A stretch of DNA of 64,000 nucleotides from Bradyrhizobium sp. dw_78 (GTDB taxonomy: Bacteria > Pseudomonadota > Alphaproteobacteria > Rhizobiales > Xanthobacteraceae), in assembly GCF_018449525.1 (NCBI RefSeq), contig NZ_JAAVUS010000013.1:62001-126000 (forward strand), given 5' to 3'. The position numbers and the translations under genes were made by a program. How positions within the stretch are numbered: the first letter of the stretch is position 1; every line of letters begins with the position of its first letter. Below are positions 36,852 through 47,889 of this stretch, one piece after another. The notes beneath the pieces are model-generated. The model made no database searches and had not been told where the DNA came from. It saw only the letters and a program-made list of their open reading frames with translations.

Positions 36852-36940
36852 AACGAAACTAGTCCGACGAACCGAGATTCATCTATCGAGATCCGGCTGA
36901 AGACGCTTCCGTCTGCCCCGGCTCCAAAGGACCATACGCC

Positions 36941-37627
36941 ATGGCAAATGCCCGCAAGATCCTGATCGTGGACGATGACACCGATCTCCGCGACACCTTG
37001 GTGGAGCAATTGTCGTTGCACGAGGAATTCGAGGCCTCCGCCGTCGATACCGGCGCGAAGGGCGCCAATGCCGCCAAGGCCAATGCGCCCGATCTGGTGC
37101 TGATGGATGTGGGCTTGCCGGATACCGATGGCCGCGAAGTCGTGCGCTCCTTGCGCAAGGGCGGCTTCAAGGCGCCGATCATCATGTTGACCGGCCACGA
37201 CACCGATTCGGACACCATCCTTGGGCTGGAATCCGGCGCCAATGATTATGTCGCCAAGCCGTTCCGGTTCGCGGTGCTGCTGGCGCGGATTCGGGCCCAG
37301 CTCCGTCAGCACGAAGCCAGCGAAGACGCGGTGTTCTCGGTCGGTCCCTATAGTTTCCGGCCCGGCTCCAAGATGTTGACCGGCGCCAACGCCAAGAAAG
37401 TACGGCTGACCGAGAAGGAGACCGCGATCCTGCGATTTCTCTACCGGGCCGGCCAATTGCCGATCTCGCGCGAGACCCTGTTGCAGGAAGTGTGGGGTTA
37501 CAATTCCGGCGTCACCACGCACACGCTGGAAACCCACATCTACCGGCTGCGGCAGAAGATCGAGAAGGACGCCGCCAACCCCGAGATACTGGTGACGGAA
37601 GCCGGTGGTTACAAGTTGGTGCCGTGA
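36941..37627 (+). CDS. OmpR-family response regulator, CenR-like
   Basis: The protein has 228 residues. The receiver domain (1-120) has the acidic pocket DDD, phospho-Asp in LVLMDVGLPDTDG and the Lys in VAKPFRF. The OmpR/PhoB winged-helix DNA-binding domain has LTEKETAILRFLYRAG and YRLRQKIEKD. The string KPFRFAVLLARIRAQLRQHE and the overall sequence resemble CenR, an essential cell-envelope regulator in Caulobacter and relatives. No partner kinase gene is adjacent. The next gene is a cyclic-nucleotide-binding protein. Confidence 0.88.
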   Translation: MANARKILIVDDDTDLRDTLVEQLSLHEEFEASAVDTGAKGANAAKANAPDLVLMDVGLPDTDGREVVRSLRKGGFKAPIIMLTGHDTDSDTILGLESGANDYVAKPFRFAVLLARIRAQLRQHEASEDAVFSVGPYSFRPGSKMLTGANAKKVRLTEKETAILRFLYRAGQLPISRETLLQEVWGYNSGVTTHTLETHIYRLRQKIEKDAANPEILVTEAGGYKLVP

Positions 37628-37678
37628 TACGATTCGGACAGCGAATCGTAGTTAGAGAATCCCGGTCACCGGACCTGC

Positions 37679-38122
37679 ATGTCGATCGAAGATGATGTTG
37701 CCTTGCTGGAGCGCGTCCCGACACTGCGCCTGTTGGGAAATACGGCTCTGCGCATGCTGGCCATCGGCTCCGAGCAACGCAATTTTTACCGCGGCGATGT
37801 GCTCTTCAACGCCGGCGATGACGCGGACGCGGGATTCATCGTTCAGCGCGGAAGGTTTCGCGTCTCGGACGAGAGTGGTGCCGAACTGATTGCGGGTCCC
37901 GGCGCGTTGATCGGCGAACTCGCGCTGATGGTTGCGATGCAGCGACCGTCGACCGCGGTCGCGCTGGAACATGCCTTGGTGATCCGAATCGCGCGCAGTC
38001 TGTTTCAGCGCGTGCTCGAAAGCGATGCAGCGGCGGCGGGCCGGCTGCGCGATGAGTTCGCCAACCGCACCAGCCAGATTGCCAGCGATATTCTGACGGC
38101 GGGCGCCAAGCTGAACATTTGA
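37679..38122 (+). CDS. Cyclic-nucleotide-binding domain protein
   Basis: This 147-residue single cNMP-binding beta-barrel has RGDVLFNAGDDADAGFIVQRG and a phosphate-cassette-like GALIGELALMVAMQRPSTAVA. There is no helix-turn-helix domain, so it is not a CRP-type regulator and more likely a small sensor or anchor protein. It follows the CenR-like gene by 51 bases and is probably co-transcribed with it. Confidence 0.82.
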   Translation: MSIEDDVALLERVPTLRLLGNTALRMLAIGSEQRNFYRGDVLFNAGDDADAGFIVQRGRFRVSDESGAELIAGPGALIGELALMVAMQRPSTAVALEHALVIRIARSLFQRVLESDAAAAGRLRDEFANRTSQIASDILTAGAKLNI

Positions 38123-38176
38123 CCTTGTGTCTCGCCATCCCGAGGTTGCCCGTGGACCGGAATGACGGGACGGTCC

Positions 38177-38992
38177 CTACACTTCCAGCGTTGCCGTCAC
38201 CGGGACATGGTCGGATGGCCGCTCCCAGCCCCGAGCCTCGCGCAGGATCTGAAAATCGCTGACGCAGTCTTTCAGCGCCCGCGATACCCAGATGTGATCG
38301 AGCCGGCGGCCGCGATCGCCGGCGGTCCAGTCGGCGGCGCGGTAGCTCCACCATGTGTAGACTTTTTCCGATAGCGGGATGCGGTCGCGCGCGATATCGC
38401 TCCATTCGCCGTGGGCCTGCACCGCCAGCAGCTTCTCGCATTCGATCGGCGTGTGCGACACCACTTTCAGCAATTGCTTATGCGACCACACGTCGTTCTC
38501 ATGCGGCGCCACGTTGAGATCGCCGACCAGGATATGCCGGTCGTCGCCGCGCGGGTGCAGGGGTTCGCACGCCTTCATCTCGTCGAGGAATTGCAGCTTG
38601 TGCTCGAATTTCGGATTGAGGGCGGGATCCGGAATGTCGCCGCCGGCCGGAACGTAGAAATTATGCAGCACCAGCGGCTTTGAAAGCTGTGCCGCGGCGC
38701 CGAACTCGACCGAGATATGGCGAGAATCGATCTTGTCGCAAAATGTTCGGATATCGGTCTTCTCAAAGGGCAGTTTGGAAACGACGGCGACGCCGTGATA
38801 ACCCTTCTGGCCGTTCAACGCGATATGCTCATAGCCCAGACGCTTGAAGTGTTTCAGCGGAAAGGCGTCATCGATACATTTGATTTCCTGCAGGCACAGC
38901 ACATCCGGGCGCGCCGACTTCAGAAATTTGGCGACAAGATCGATGCGGAGCCGCACCGAATTGATATTCCAGGTTGTCAGGGAGAACCGCAT
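38177..38992 (-). CDS. xth: Exodeoxyribonuclease III (AP endonuclease)
   Basis: This 271-residue metal-dependent nuclease of the XthA family cleaves at abasic sites in base-excision repair. N-terminal TTWNINSVRLR, LQEIKC (metal Glu), GDLNVAPHE and the C-terminal SDHVPV carry the catalytic residues. Length is normal. It is convergent with the cyclic-nucleotide-binding gene and downstream of lolA, with 99 bases between. Confidence 0.95.
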   Translation of the reverse strand: MRFSLTTWNINSVRLRIDLVAKFLKSARPDVLCLQEIKCIDDAFPLKHFKRLGYEHIALNGQKGYHGVAVVSKLPFEKTDIRTFCDKIDSRHISVEFGAAAQLSKPLVLHNFYVPAGGDIPDPALNPKFEHKLQFLDEMKACEPLHPRGDDRHILVGDLNVAPHENDVWSHKQLLKVVSHTPIECEKLLAVQAHGEWSDIARDRIPLSEKVYTWWSYRAADWTAGDRGRRLDHIWVSRALKDCVSDFQILREARGWERPSDHVPVTATLEV

Positions 38993-39091
38993 GCGGAGTG
39001 GGTAATAACATGCTCCCGGCCGTTGTCTCGTCCCTTTCGTCGGGAAAAAAGCAAGACGAAGACGGATTCCACAGAATCGAGCCTTGAAAAA

Positions 39092-39889
39092 TCAGCCCGG
39101 CGGGGTCGGATAATTGGTGAAGTCGATCTTGAACAGGCTGGGATCGACCTTCTTGGAAGTATCCAGATTATAGACCGCCACCGTCGTGTCATAACCTTGC
39201 GGATCGGTCACGGTCCATTGCTTGAGCTGACCGTCCTTGGCGCCGATCATCAGCATCAGGCGGCTGGTGCCGATCAGGGCCTGCTTCTCCTCGATGGTGA
39301 TGCTGATGAACATGTCGTCCGCCGTCACGTTCACGACGTTGGTGTCCTTCATGAGGTCGATACGGTCGGACAGCAGATATCGTAGCGGCGTTTGCGACAG
39401 CGGATAGATGTCCTGGGTCGCAAGCTTGCGGTCGCGCACCGCAAGTGACGATCCATCGGCAATAAGCTCGACCGGGCTCGGCGCATCATATTCGAAACGC
39501 ACCTTGCCGGGTTTCTGGATGTAAAAATCGCCGGTGGTCTTGCTGCCGTCCGGGCCGACCTGCACGAAATTTCCGACCAAGGTCTGGAGCGACGAAAGAT
39601 AGGCGCTTACCCTGGCGGCTTGCGATTTTTGATTGGCGTCGAACGTCGAAAAAATATTGACCGGAACGTTGCGGCGCGGATCGGGGATGACGGGATCCGG
39701 CGGCTGTGCCTGAGTCGTCCCCGTCGTTATCGGGGACGATGCGCCGATCTGGATATCGCGACCTTTTGGCGCAGGCTTCGGCACCGGGACGTTCTGTGCC
39801 GAGGTCGGGACGGCTGCGCCCATCATGAGTGCCGCCATCGCCATTACCAGACCGGCGCGTGCGCCGCGGGCCGCGAGTTGTTTTGTCAT
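39092..39889 (-). CDS. lolA: Outer-membrane lipoprotein carrier LolA family
   Basis: This 265-residue periplasmic protein has a signal peptide ending near PTSAQ (about residue 31) and a Pro-rich linker. The LolA fold begins with YLSSLQTLVGNFVQVGPDGS and includes GDFYIQKPGKVRFEYDAPSP. LolA ferries lipoproteins from LolCDE to LolB. The ATG is chosen because it directly precedes the signal peptide; an in-frame extension to 40024 would run back to within 4 bases of the ftsK stop. It is downstream of ftsK, a conserved pairing. Confidence 0.9.
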   Translation of the reverse strand: MTKQLAARGARAGLVMAMAALMMGAAVPTSAQNVPVPKPAPKGRDIQIGASSPITTGTTQAQPPDPVIPDPRRNVPVNIFSTFDANQKSQAARVSAYLSSLQTLVGNFVQVGPDGSKTTGDFYIQKPGKVRFEYDAPSPVELIADGSSLAVRDRKLATQDIYPLSQTPLRYLLSDRIDLMKDTNVVNVTADDMFISITIEEKQALIGTSRLMLMIGAKDGQLKQWTVTDPQGYDTTVAVYNLDTSKKVDPSLFKIDFTNYPTPPG

Positions 39890-40027
39890 TGGAAATTTCG
39901 AAGCTCTGTTCAACGAGTCATCCCGACTGGCCAGCGGCCATTTTATCGCGCTTAGGCCGAGGCCGGTATCGTTTTTCCGTGAGAAAATAGTTGCAACTCC
40001 GGCAATCACTTGGCCGATGAGCACGGC

Positions 40028-42481
<2,454 letters not shown>

Positions 42482-42491
42482 GGTCTTGCGA

Positions 42492-43706
42492 CTAATCCAG
42501 AGTTTCGACCAGCCGGTGCAATGCTTCGGCTGTTGTTTCACTGTCTGCCACCAGCGCCAGGCGGATATAGCCGGCGCCGGGATTGAAGCCGTCAGGTTGC
42601 AGGCGGGCCAGATAACTTCCAGGCACTACGCGCACGCCGGCATCCCGGTAGAGTTTTACTGTCGCCGCTTCGTCGCCGCCGCACGCCGATACGTCGAGCC
42701 AGACGCAAAAGCCGCCGGCGGGGCGATGATAGCCGTAGCGGTTGCCGAGAATCTGGTCGGCGAGATCGAACTTGATGCGATAAAGCCTGCGGTTCTCCTC
42801 GACATGCGTTTCGTCGCCATAGGCTGCGATCGCAACCTGCTGCAGCGGCACCGGCACCTGGGGCGCGGCGACGTTGCGCAATTCGTGAAACAGGCCGAGA
42901 AACTTCTTGTCCCCGGCGGCGAAGCCGACCCGCATGCCCGGCAGGTTCGAACGCTTCGACAGCGATTGGAACGCGACGACATTGGCAAAGTCTGGCCCGG
43001 CGCATTCCAGTGCGCTGCCCGGCGCGTCCTTGGTGTAGATTTCCGAATAGCACTCGTCGCTCAGAATCATGAAGCCGAAGCGGTCAGCGAGCTGTTTCAG
43101 CCGGCTGAAATAGGCGCGCGAGGCCACCGCGCCTTGCGGGTTGGCCGGCGACGCGATGTAGATCGCAACGGTGCGGGCGAGCGTGGCGTCGTCGAACGCC
43201 TCGAGGTCGGGCAGGAATCCGTTGGCGACCGTGGTCGGCAGGTAGATGGGTTCGCAGCCGGCGGCACGGGCGCCGGCGCCATAGGCGGGGTAAAATGGAT
43301 TGGGCATCAGGATGGCAGGCCGGCCGTTGCGCTTATCGACGCAGCGTGCGGCGGTCAGCGCGGCGAAGAACAGGCCTTCGCGGCTGCCATTCAAGACCAG
43401 AATTTCGCTGTCCGGATCGATTCCGCGCGGCAGATCGAATCGGGTGGAGAGCCAATTCGCCGCCGCCCGCCGGAACGGTTCGATGCCCTTGGCGATGGGA
43501 TAGCGGCCGAAATCGGCGATGTATTTGGCCAGCACCGGGCCGACGAATGCCGGGACAGGGTGCTGCGGTTCCCCCAAGGACAGCGTAATCAACGGCTTAG
43601 CTGGCTGGTACGGTGCCAGGAGCTCGGTCAGTCTGGCGAATGGCGAGCGTTCGCTTTCCTGGTGGCCGATGCCTTGCGGCGCGCGAGATGAAGCGGTCAT
43701 TGCCAT
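42492..43706 (-). CDS. PLP-dependent aminotransferase class I/II
   Basis: The protein is fold-type I and 404 residues long. It has ISLGEPQHP-like N-terminal binding (TLSLGEPQHPVP), NGSREGLFFAAL, SPANPQGAVA, DECYSEIY and the Schiff-base Lys in FQSLSKRSNLPGMRVGF. The sequence is closest in type to succinyl-diaminopimelate aminotransferases (DapC-like), which would place it in lysine/peptidoglycan precursor synthesis. That substrate is an inference. It precedes ftsK in the same direction. Confidence 0.87.
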   Translation of the reverse strand: MAMTASSRAPQGIGHQESERSPFARLTELLAPYQPAKPLITLSLGEPQHPVPAFVGPVLAKYIADFGRYPIAKGIEPFRRAAANWLSTRFDLPRGIDPDSEILVLNGSREGLFFAALTAARCVDKRNGRPAILMPNPFYPAYGAGARAAGCEPIYLPTTVANGFLPDLEAFDDATLARTVAIYIASPANPQGAVASRAYFSRLKQLADRFGFMILSDECYSEIYTKDAPGSALECAGPDFANVVAFQSLSKRSNLPGMRVGFAAGDKKFLGLFHELRNVAAPQVPVPLQQVAIAAYGDETHVEENRRLYRIKFDLADQILGNRYGYHRPAGGFCVWLDVSACGGDEAATVKLYRDAGVRVVPGSYLARLQPDGFNPGAGYIRLALVADSETTAEALHRLVETLD

Positions 43707-43840
43707 GTGGGACGCAATACTCCAGGGACGGCGCAGTTCAGGGGGCCAGCCGGAAACAGACCAGACCACCATAGATACGGCGAGGTTAAGGCGCGATTAA
43801 CCATCGGTCGCCGGCGTCAATCCAGCCTTTAAATCTAGCT

Positions 43841-43877
43841 CAAAAAGAAAGGGGCCCCAGCTTGCGCTGGAGCCCCT
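43841..43877 (-). terminator. Intrinsic terminator downstream of amtB
   Basis: GGGGCCCCAGC (43851-43861) pairs with GCTGGAGCCCC (43866-43876), with one mismatch and a TTGC loop. On the minus strand the stem is followed by TTTCTTTTTG. It ends the glnK-amtB transcript. A second perfect palindrome, GCCCCCTAGGGGGC (43929-43942), lies between it and the amtB stop. Confidence 0.88.
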
Positions 43878-43959
43878 CAACGGTCGGGGCATTGCCGGGT
43901 ATGTGCCCAAACCGTAGCTCTGAACGCGGCCCCCTAGGGGGCGCGCGTTCCGGGAGAAC

Positions 43960-45468
43960 TTACATGTTGTAAGCGCGCTCCCCGTGATCGGTGATGTCGA
44001 GACCCTCGCGCTCTTCTTCGATCGAGGGACGCAGGCCGACGATCACGTCGACGATCTTGTAGAGGATCGCCGAGCCGACGCCGGACCAAACCAGCGTCGC
44101 ACAGACCGCTTTGCCCTGCGCGATCATCTGGGTGACGAGGTCATAAGTGCCGGCGTTGTTGCCGGTGATGTTGGTGTAGTCGGTGATGCCGACGCCACCG
44201 AGCGCTGGATTGACCAGGATGCCGGTGCCCAACGCGCCGACGATTCCGCCGATGCAGTGGACGCCGAACACGTCGAGCGCGTCGTCATAACCCAGCGCGT
44301 TCTTCACCGTAGAGACGAAGAACAGGCAGATCGGCGAGACGATCAGGCCGAGCACCAGTGCGCCGATCGGGCCAGCGAAACCCGAAGCCGGCGTGACGGC
44401 CACGAGACCGGCGACCGCGCCGGAGCAGATGCCCAGCAGCGATGGCTTGCCCTTGACGATCCATTCGCACAGCAGCCAGGACAGCGCCGCACCTGCGGTG
44501 GCGACCATGGTGTTGACGAAGGCCAGCGCCGTGGTGCCGTTGGCTTCCAGGTTCGATCCGGCGTTGAAGCCGAACCAGCCGACCCACAGCAGCGAGGCGC
44601 CGATCATGGTCATGGTCAGCGAGTGCGGAGCCAGCAGGTCCTTGCCGTAGCCGGTACGCTTGCCGACGATCAGTGCGCCGACCAGACCGGCAATGCCGGC
44701 GTTGATATGCACGACCGTACCGCCGGCGAAGTCGAGGGCGCCAGCGCCGGCGAGCCAACCGACCGAACCGGTGACCTCGTCGAGCTTGGCCTGGGCCGCT
44801 GTCTTGGCCGCACCATCCGCCGCGGCGGCCAGCGCCTTGGCAGCATTCGCGATGTCATCGGGAGCGGCGACGTACCAGACCCAGTGCGCGATCGGGAAAT
44901 AGATGAAGGTGACCCACAGCAGGATGAACAGCATGCAGGCCGAGAATTTGATGCGTTCGGCAAAGGCACCAATGATCAGGGCCGGTGTGATCATCGCGAA
45001 GGTCATCTGGAACACGAAGTAGGCGAGTTCCGGAATCACCACGCCATTGGAGAAGGTCGATGACGTCGAGTTGGCATCGATGCCGTGCATGAAGGCTTTG
45101 CCGAAGCCGCCGACATAGGCCGTCATGCTGCCGCCGTCACTGAAGGCAAGCGAGTAGCCGTAGATGGTCCAGATCACGCCGACCATGGCGACGATCGCGA
45201 ATACCTGGGTCAGGATCGAGGCCATGTTCTTGGTGCGGACGAGACCGCCATAGAACAACGCAAGGCCGGGGACCGACATCATCAAGACGAGCGCGCTGGA
45301 GACGAGCATCCAGGCGGTATCGCCCTTGTTGGGGACGGGCGCAGCCGCCGCAGCATCGGCCGCGGGGGCAGCCGTCTGGGCAAGTGCAGTATCGACGAAA
45401 CCTACGGCGCAGAGCCCTGCTATTGCGAGGACTGCCCATCCCGCGCTGGTGGGACGCTTAAACGTCAT
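43960..45468 (-). CDS. amtB: Ammonium transporter AmtB
   Basis: This 502-residue Amt/Rh channel starts with a signal peptide (cleavage near TALAQ, about residue 31). An Ala-rich stretch and 11 transmembrane helices follow. GVIPELAYFVFQMTFAMITPA, FNAGSNLEANGTTALA and the family signature HCIGGIVGALGTGI are visible. It conducts ammonium/ammonia and is gated by GlnK, whose gene is 44 bases upstream in the same transcript. The C-terminal cytoplasmic tail (EEEREGLDITDHGERAYNM) matches the GlnK-interacting tail. Confidence 0.97.
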   Translation of the reverse strand: MTFKRPTSAGWAVLAIAGLCAVGFVDTALAQTAAPAADAAAAAPVPNKGDTAWMLVSSALVLMMSVPGLALFYGGLVRTKNMASILTQVFAIVAMVGVIWTIYGYSLAFSDGGSMTAYVGGFGKAFMHGIDANSTSSTFSNGVVIPELAYFVFQMTFAMITPALIIGAFAERIKFSACMLFILLWVTFIYFPIAHWVWYVAAPDDIANAAKALAAAADGAAKTAAQAKLDEVTGSVGWLAGAGALDFAGGTVVHINAGIAGLVGALIVGKRTGYGKDLLAPHSLTMTMIGASLLWVGWFGFNAGSNLEANGTTALAFVNTMVATAGAALSWLLCEWIVKGKPSLLGICSGAVAGLVAVTPASGFAGPIGALVLGLIVSPICLFFVSTVKNALGYDDALDVFGVHCIGGIVGALGTGILVNPALGGVGITDYTNITGNNAGTYDLVTQMIAQGKAVCATLVWSGVGSAILYKIVDVIVGLRPSIEEEREGLDITDHGERAYNM

Positions 45469-45512
45469 TTGTTCAACTCCTGATTTTTGAAAATTGGTGA
45501 GCGCGAGATTGA

Positions 45513-45851
45513 TTAGAGTGCTGCGGCGTCTGCCTCTCCCGTGCGGATGCGAACCGCATGGTCGAGGTTGATGACGAAAATCTTGCCGTCGCCGATCTGT
45601 CCGGTCTTGGCCGCCGATGTGATGGCGTCGATGGTCTTGTCGACCTGGTCCGAGGCGATCGCGACCTCGATCTTGATTTTTGGCAGGAAGCTCACCGCGT
45701 ATTCAGCACCGCGATAGATTTCCGTATGGCCCTTCTGCCGCCCGTATCCCTTGACTTCCGTTACCGTGAGACCGTGAACGCCGATGGCGGTCAGGGCATC
45801 GCGGACTTCCTCGAGCTTGAATGGCTTGATGATCGCCATAACAATTTTCAT
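45513..45851 (-). CDS. glnK: PII signal protein GlnK (partner of AmtB)
   Basis: This 112-residue PII protein begins MKIVMAIIKPFKLEEV. The T-loop GRQKGHTEIYRGAEY carries Tyr51, the uridylylation site, and TGQIGDGKIFV forms the B/C-loop ATP/2-oxoglutarate site. It regulates AmtB and nitrogen metabolism by nucleotide and 2-oxoglutarate binding. It is co-transcribed with amtB behind a sigma-54-type promoter. Confidence 0.96.
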   Translation of the reverse strand: MKIVMAIIKPFKLEEVRDALTAIGVHGLTVTEVKGYGRQKGHTEIYRGAEYAVSFLPKIKIEVAIASDQVDKTIDAITSAAKTGQIGDGKIFVINLDHAVRIRTGEADAAAL

Positions 45852-45956
45852 GGGTCCTATCCCCGCTTGGGCCCGGATCAGACGAGACCGGGCGTTTCGA
45901 CTGAGGTTCACCACGCGGAGCGATTTCACGACGCGGGCACAGCCACCGTCCATAGA

Positions 45957-45972
45957 ATCAAATGCCGTGCCA
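45957..45972 (-). promoter_or_regulatory. Sigma-54 (RpoN)-type promoter of glnK-amtB
   Basis: On the minus strand the sequence TGGCACGGCATTTGAT matches the -24/-12 consensus TGGCACG-N4-TTGCW perfectly in the -24 element, with TTGAT in place of TTGCW in the -12 element. It ends about 105 bases upstream of the glnK ATG. This fits NtrC/RpoN control of glnK-amtB under nitrogen limitation. Confidence 0.72.
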
Positions 45973-46068
45973 GAACGGGCATGTTGCCTAACGGATTATG
46001 AACGCGGGCGTTTTCGTACTTTGCAGGGCTAGGACGAAACTGCGTTATTCGGTCGCGCCTAAAGTCTA

Positions 46069-46097
46069 GTCATGCCCGCCCAAAACACGGGCATGAC
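46069..46097. repeat. Perfect 10-bp palindrome GTCATGCCCG...CGGGCATGAC
   Basis: The arms GTCATGCCCG and CGGGCATGAC flank a 9-base loop, and a third CATGCCC follows at about 46115. It shares the GTCATGCCCG start of the large inverted repeat at 57015-57106 and is probably a small member of that family. No T-run follows, so it is not a typical terminator. Confidence 0.65.
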
Positions 46098-46218
46098 AGA
46101 CTCCCGACATAATCATGCCCACGCGGAGAGCACTCCGGAGGTATCAAGATGGTGGATCATTGCAAGGCGTCGCCATACTGCAAGATATCGAGGCCTTAGG
46201 GGATGTTGCAGTGGGATC

Positions 46219-46557
46219 TTATAGCGCGTCGCTATCGGTCTCGCCGGTCCGGATCCGAAGCGCATGATCGATCGGCGTGACAAAGATCTTGCCGTCGCCG
46301 ATCTGGCCGGTACGGGCGCTGGTGGTGATGACCTCGATCGCCTTGTCGGCGAGGTTCGACGTCACCGCGATCTCGATGCGCAGCTTCGGCAAAAAATTCA
46401 CGATATATTCGGCGCCGCGATAGATTTCAGTATGGCCCTTCTGGCGGCCGTAACCCTTGACCTCGGTCACGGTCATGCCGTTGACCCCGATCGCCGAAAG
46501 CGCCTGGCGGACTTCGTCCAGCTTGAAGGGTTTGATGATGGCAACAACGAGCTTCAT
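46219..46557 (-). CDS. Second PII signal protein (GlnK/GlnB type)
   Basis: This 112-residue PII paralogue begins MKLVVAIIKPFKLDEV. It has the same T-loop GRQKGHTEIYRGAEY with Tyr51 and TGQIGDGKIFV. It differs from the amtB-linked copy mainly between the T-loop and the C-terminus. It lies 367 bases upstream of that copy in the same direction. No second amtB is adjacent and I see no sigma-54 site upstream of it, so expression may be constitutive. Confidence 0.95.
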   Translation of the reverse strand: MKLVVAIIKPFKLDEVRQALSAIGVNGMTVTEVKGYGRQKGHTEIYRGAEYIVNFLPKLRIEIAVTSNLADKAIEVITTSARTGQIGDGKIFVTPIDHALRIRTGETDSDAL

Positions 46558-46823
46558 GGTCAGGCCTTCGTTTCCCAGGATTCCGAAAGGGTATAACACC
46601 CGGACTGGCGGGATCGACAGCCCTGCTCCCAAGTCTGGCATCTTTCTGTGCGAATGGCATAAAAAATTTGCAAGCCCAATTGAAAAACGATCGGGCAGAT
46701 GCGCTCTGCCCTATCCATTCGCTTTTTAAAATGCCTAAATAACAGGCGGCGTGCCTTTAGCGCTGATTAATCCGGGCTTGGCGGCCCGCTTCCGGCCAGC
46801 GAATGGTTACCTGGATGATGGTG

Positions 46824-47684
46824 TCACCGCCGTTCGCGCACCGAGCCTTCCTGGGCGACGGAAGCCACCAGCGTGCCGTCGGGCTTGAAGATCAAACCGC
46901 GAGCCAAGCCACGGCCGCCTTGCGCGCTTGGCGAGTCCTGGGCGTAGAGCAGCCACTCGTCGGCGCGAAACGGCCGGTGAAACCACATCGCGTGATCGAG
47001 GCTCGCCGGCATCATCCGCTTGTCGAACAGGGTGCGCCCATAGCGCGCCATCGCGGCGTCCAGCAGCGAAAAGTCCGACGCATAGGCCAGCGCGCACAGA
47101 TGCAATGCGGGGTCGTCGGGCAATTTCGCAGCGGTCCTGATCCAGACATGGATGCGGCCGTCCTCGATCTTCTGGCCGAAATAGCGGCCGAGTTCGACCG
47201 GACGTAACTCGATCGGGCGGTCGGATTCGTAATAGCGGCGGACGAAGTCCGGCATTTCGCGAAACATCGGCTGTTTTGCGAGCTCCTCGGCCGTGAGCTT
47301 TTCCGGCGGAGGAACGTCGGGCATTTTGTCCTGATGATCGAAAGCGCCCTGTTCTTCGACGTGAAACGACACCATGATCGAGAAGATCGCGTTGCCGTGC
47401 TGGATCGCGGTGACCCGGCGGGTCGAATAGCTCTTGCCGTCGCGCAGCCGTTCAACCTCATAGATGATCGGAATCTGGGGATCGCCCGGCAGGATGAAAT
47501 AGCAATGCAGCGAATGCGGCAGGCGGCCTTCGACGGTGCGGCATGCCGCCACCATCGCCTGTCCGATCACCTGACCGCCAAATACCCGCTGCCAACTGGT
47601 TTTGGGGCTGTTGCCGCGGAACAGGTTCACCTCGAGCGGCTCGAGGTCGAGGATGGAAATCAGGTCGATCAGGCCTTTGGACAT
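46824..47684 (-). CDS. tesB: Acyl-CoA thioesterase II (TesB)
   Basis: This 286-residue double-hotdog thioesterase hydrolyses medium and long acyl-CoA. The N-terminal WQRVFGGQVIGQAMVAA and HSLHCYFILPGDP belong to hotdog 1. ALAYASDFSLLDAAM and SLDHAMWFHRPFRADEWLLYA with the catalytic Asp/Thr/Gln network belong to hotdog 2. Length equals E. coli TesB. It diverges from the ubiH-type gene across a repeat element. Confidence 0.94.
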   Translation of the reverse strand: MSKGLIDLISILDLEPLEVNLFRGNSPKTSWQRVFGGQVIGQAMVAACRTVEGRLPHSLHCYFILPGDPQIPIIYEVERLRDGKSYSTRRVTAIQHGNAIFSIMVSFHVEEQGAFDHQDKMPDVPPPEKLTAEELAKQPMFREMPDFVRRYYESDRPIELRPVELGRYFGQKIEDGRIHVWIRTAAKLPDDPALHLCALAYASDFSLLDAAMARYGRTLFDKRMMPASLDHAMWFHRPFRADEWLLYAQDSPSAQGGRGLARGLIFKPDGTLVASVAQEGSVRERR

Positions 47685-47729
47685 GAAAGCGCTTTCGGTG
47701 ACATCGACGAGCCGTCAACTATCATAATC

Positions 47730-47808
47730 GTCATTCCGGGGCGAAGCGAAGCTTCGAACCCGGAATCTCGAACTTCCGGGTTCGCGCAAGTGCGTGCCCC
47801 GGAATGAC
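47730..47808. repeat. Palindromic GTCATTCCGGGG repeat element
   Basis: GTCATTCCGGGGCGAAGCGA at the left and CCCCGGAATGAC at the right are inverted ends. Internal GAAGCTTC and CGAACCCGGAATCTCG/CTTCCGGGTTCG pair as further stems. It is the best-preserved copy of this family here (compare 6223-6327) and sits between divergent tesB and the FAD hydroxylase. Confidence 0.82.
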
Positions 47809-47889
47809 CGTTATACAACCTCTTGCTTCGGCCTTCGGTTTCGCCCAGCTATACTCTCTAGGCAAGTGAATGAGTAAGCAGGTCTAGCC

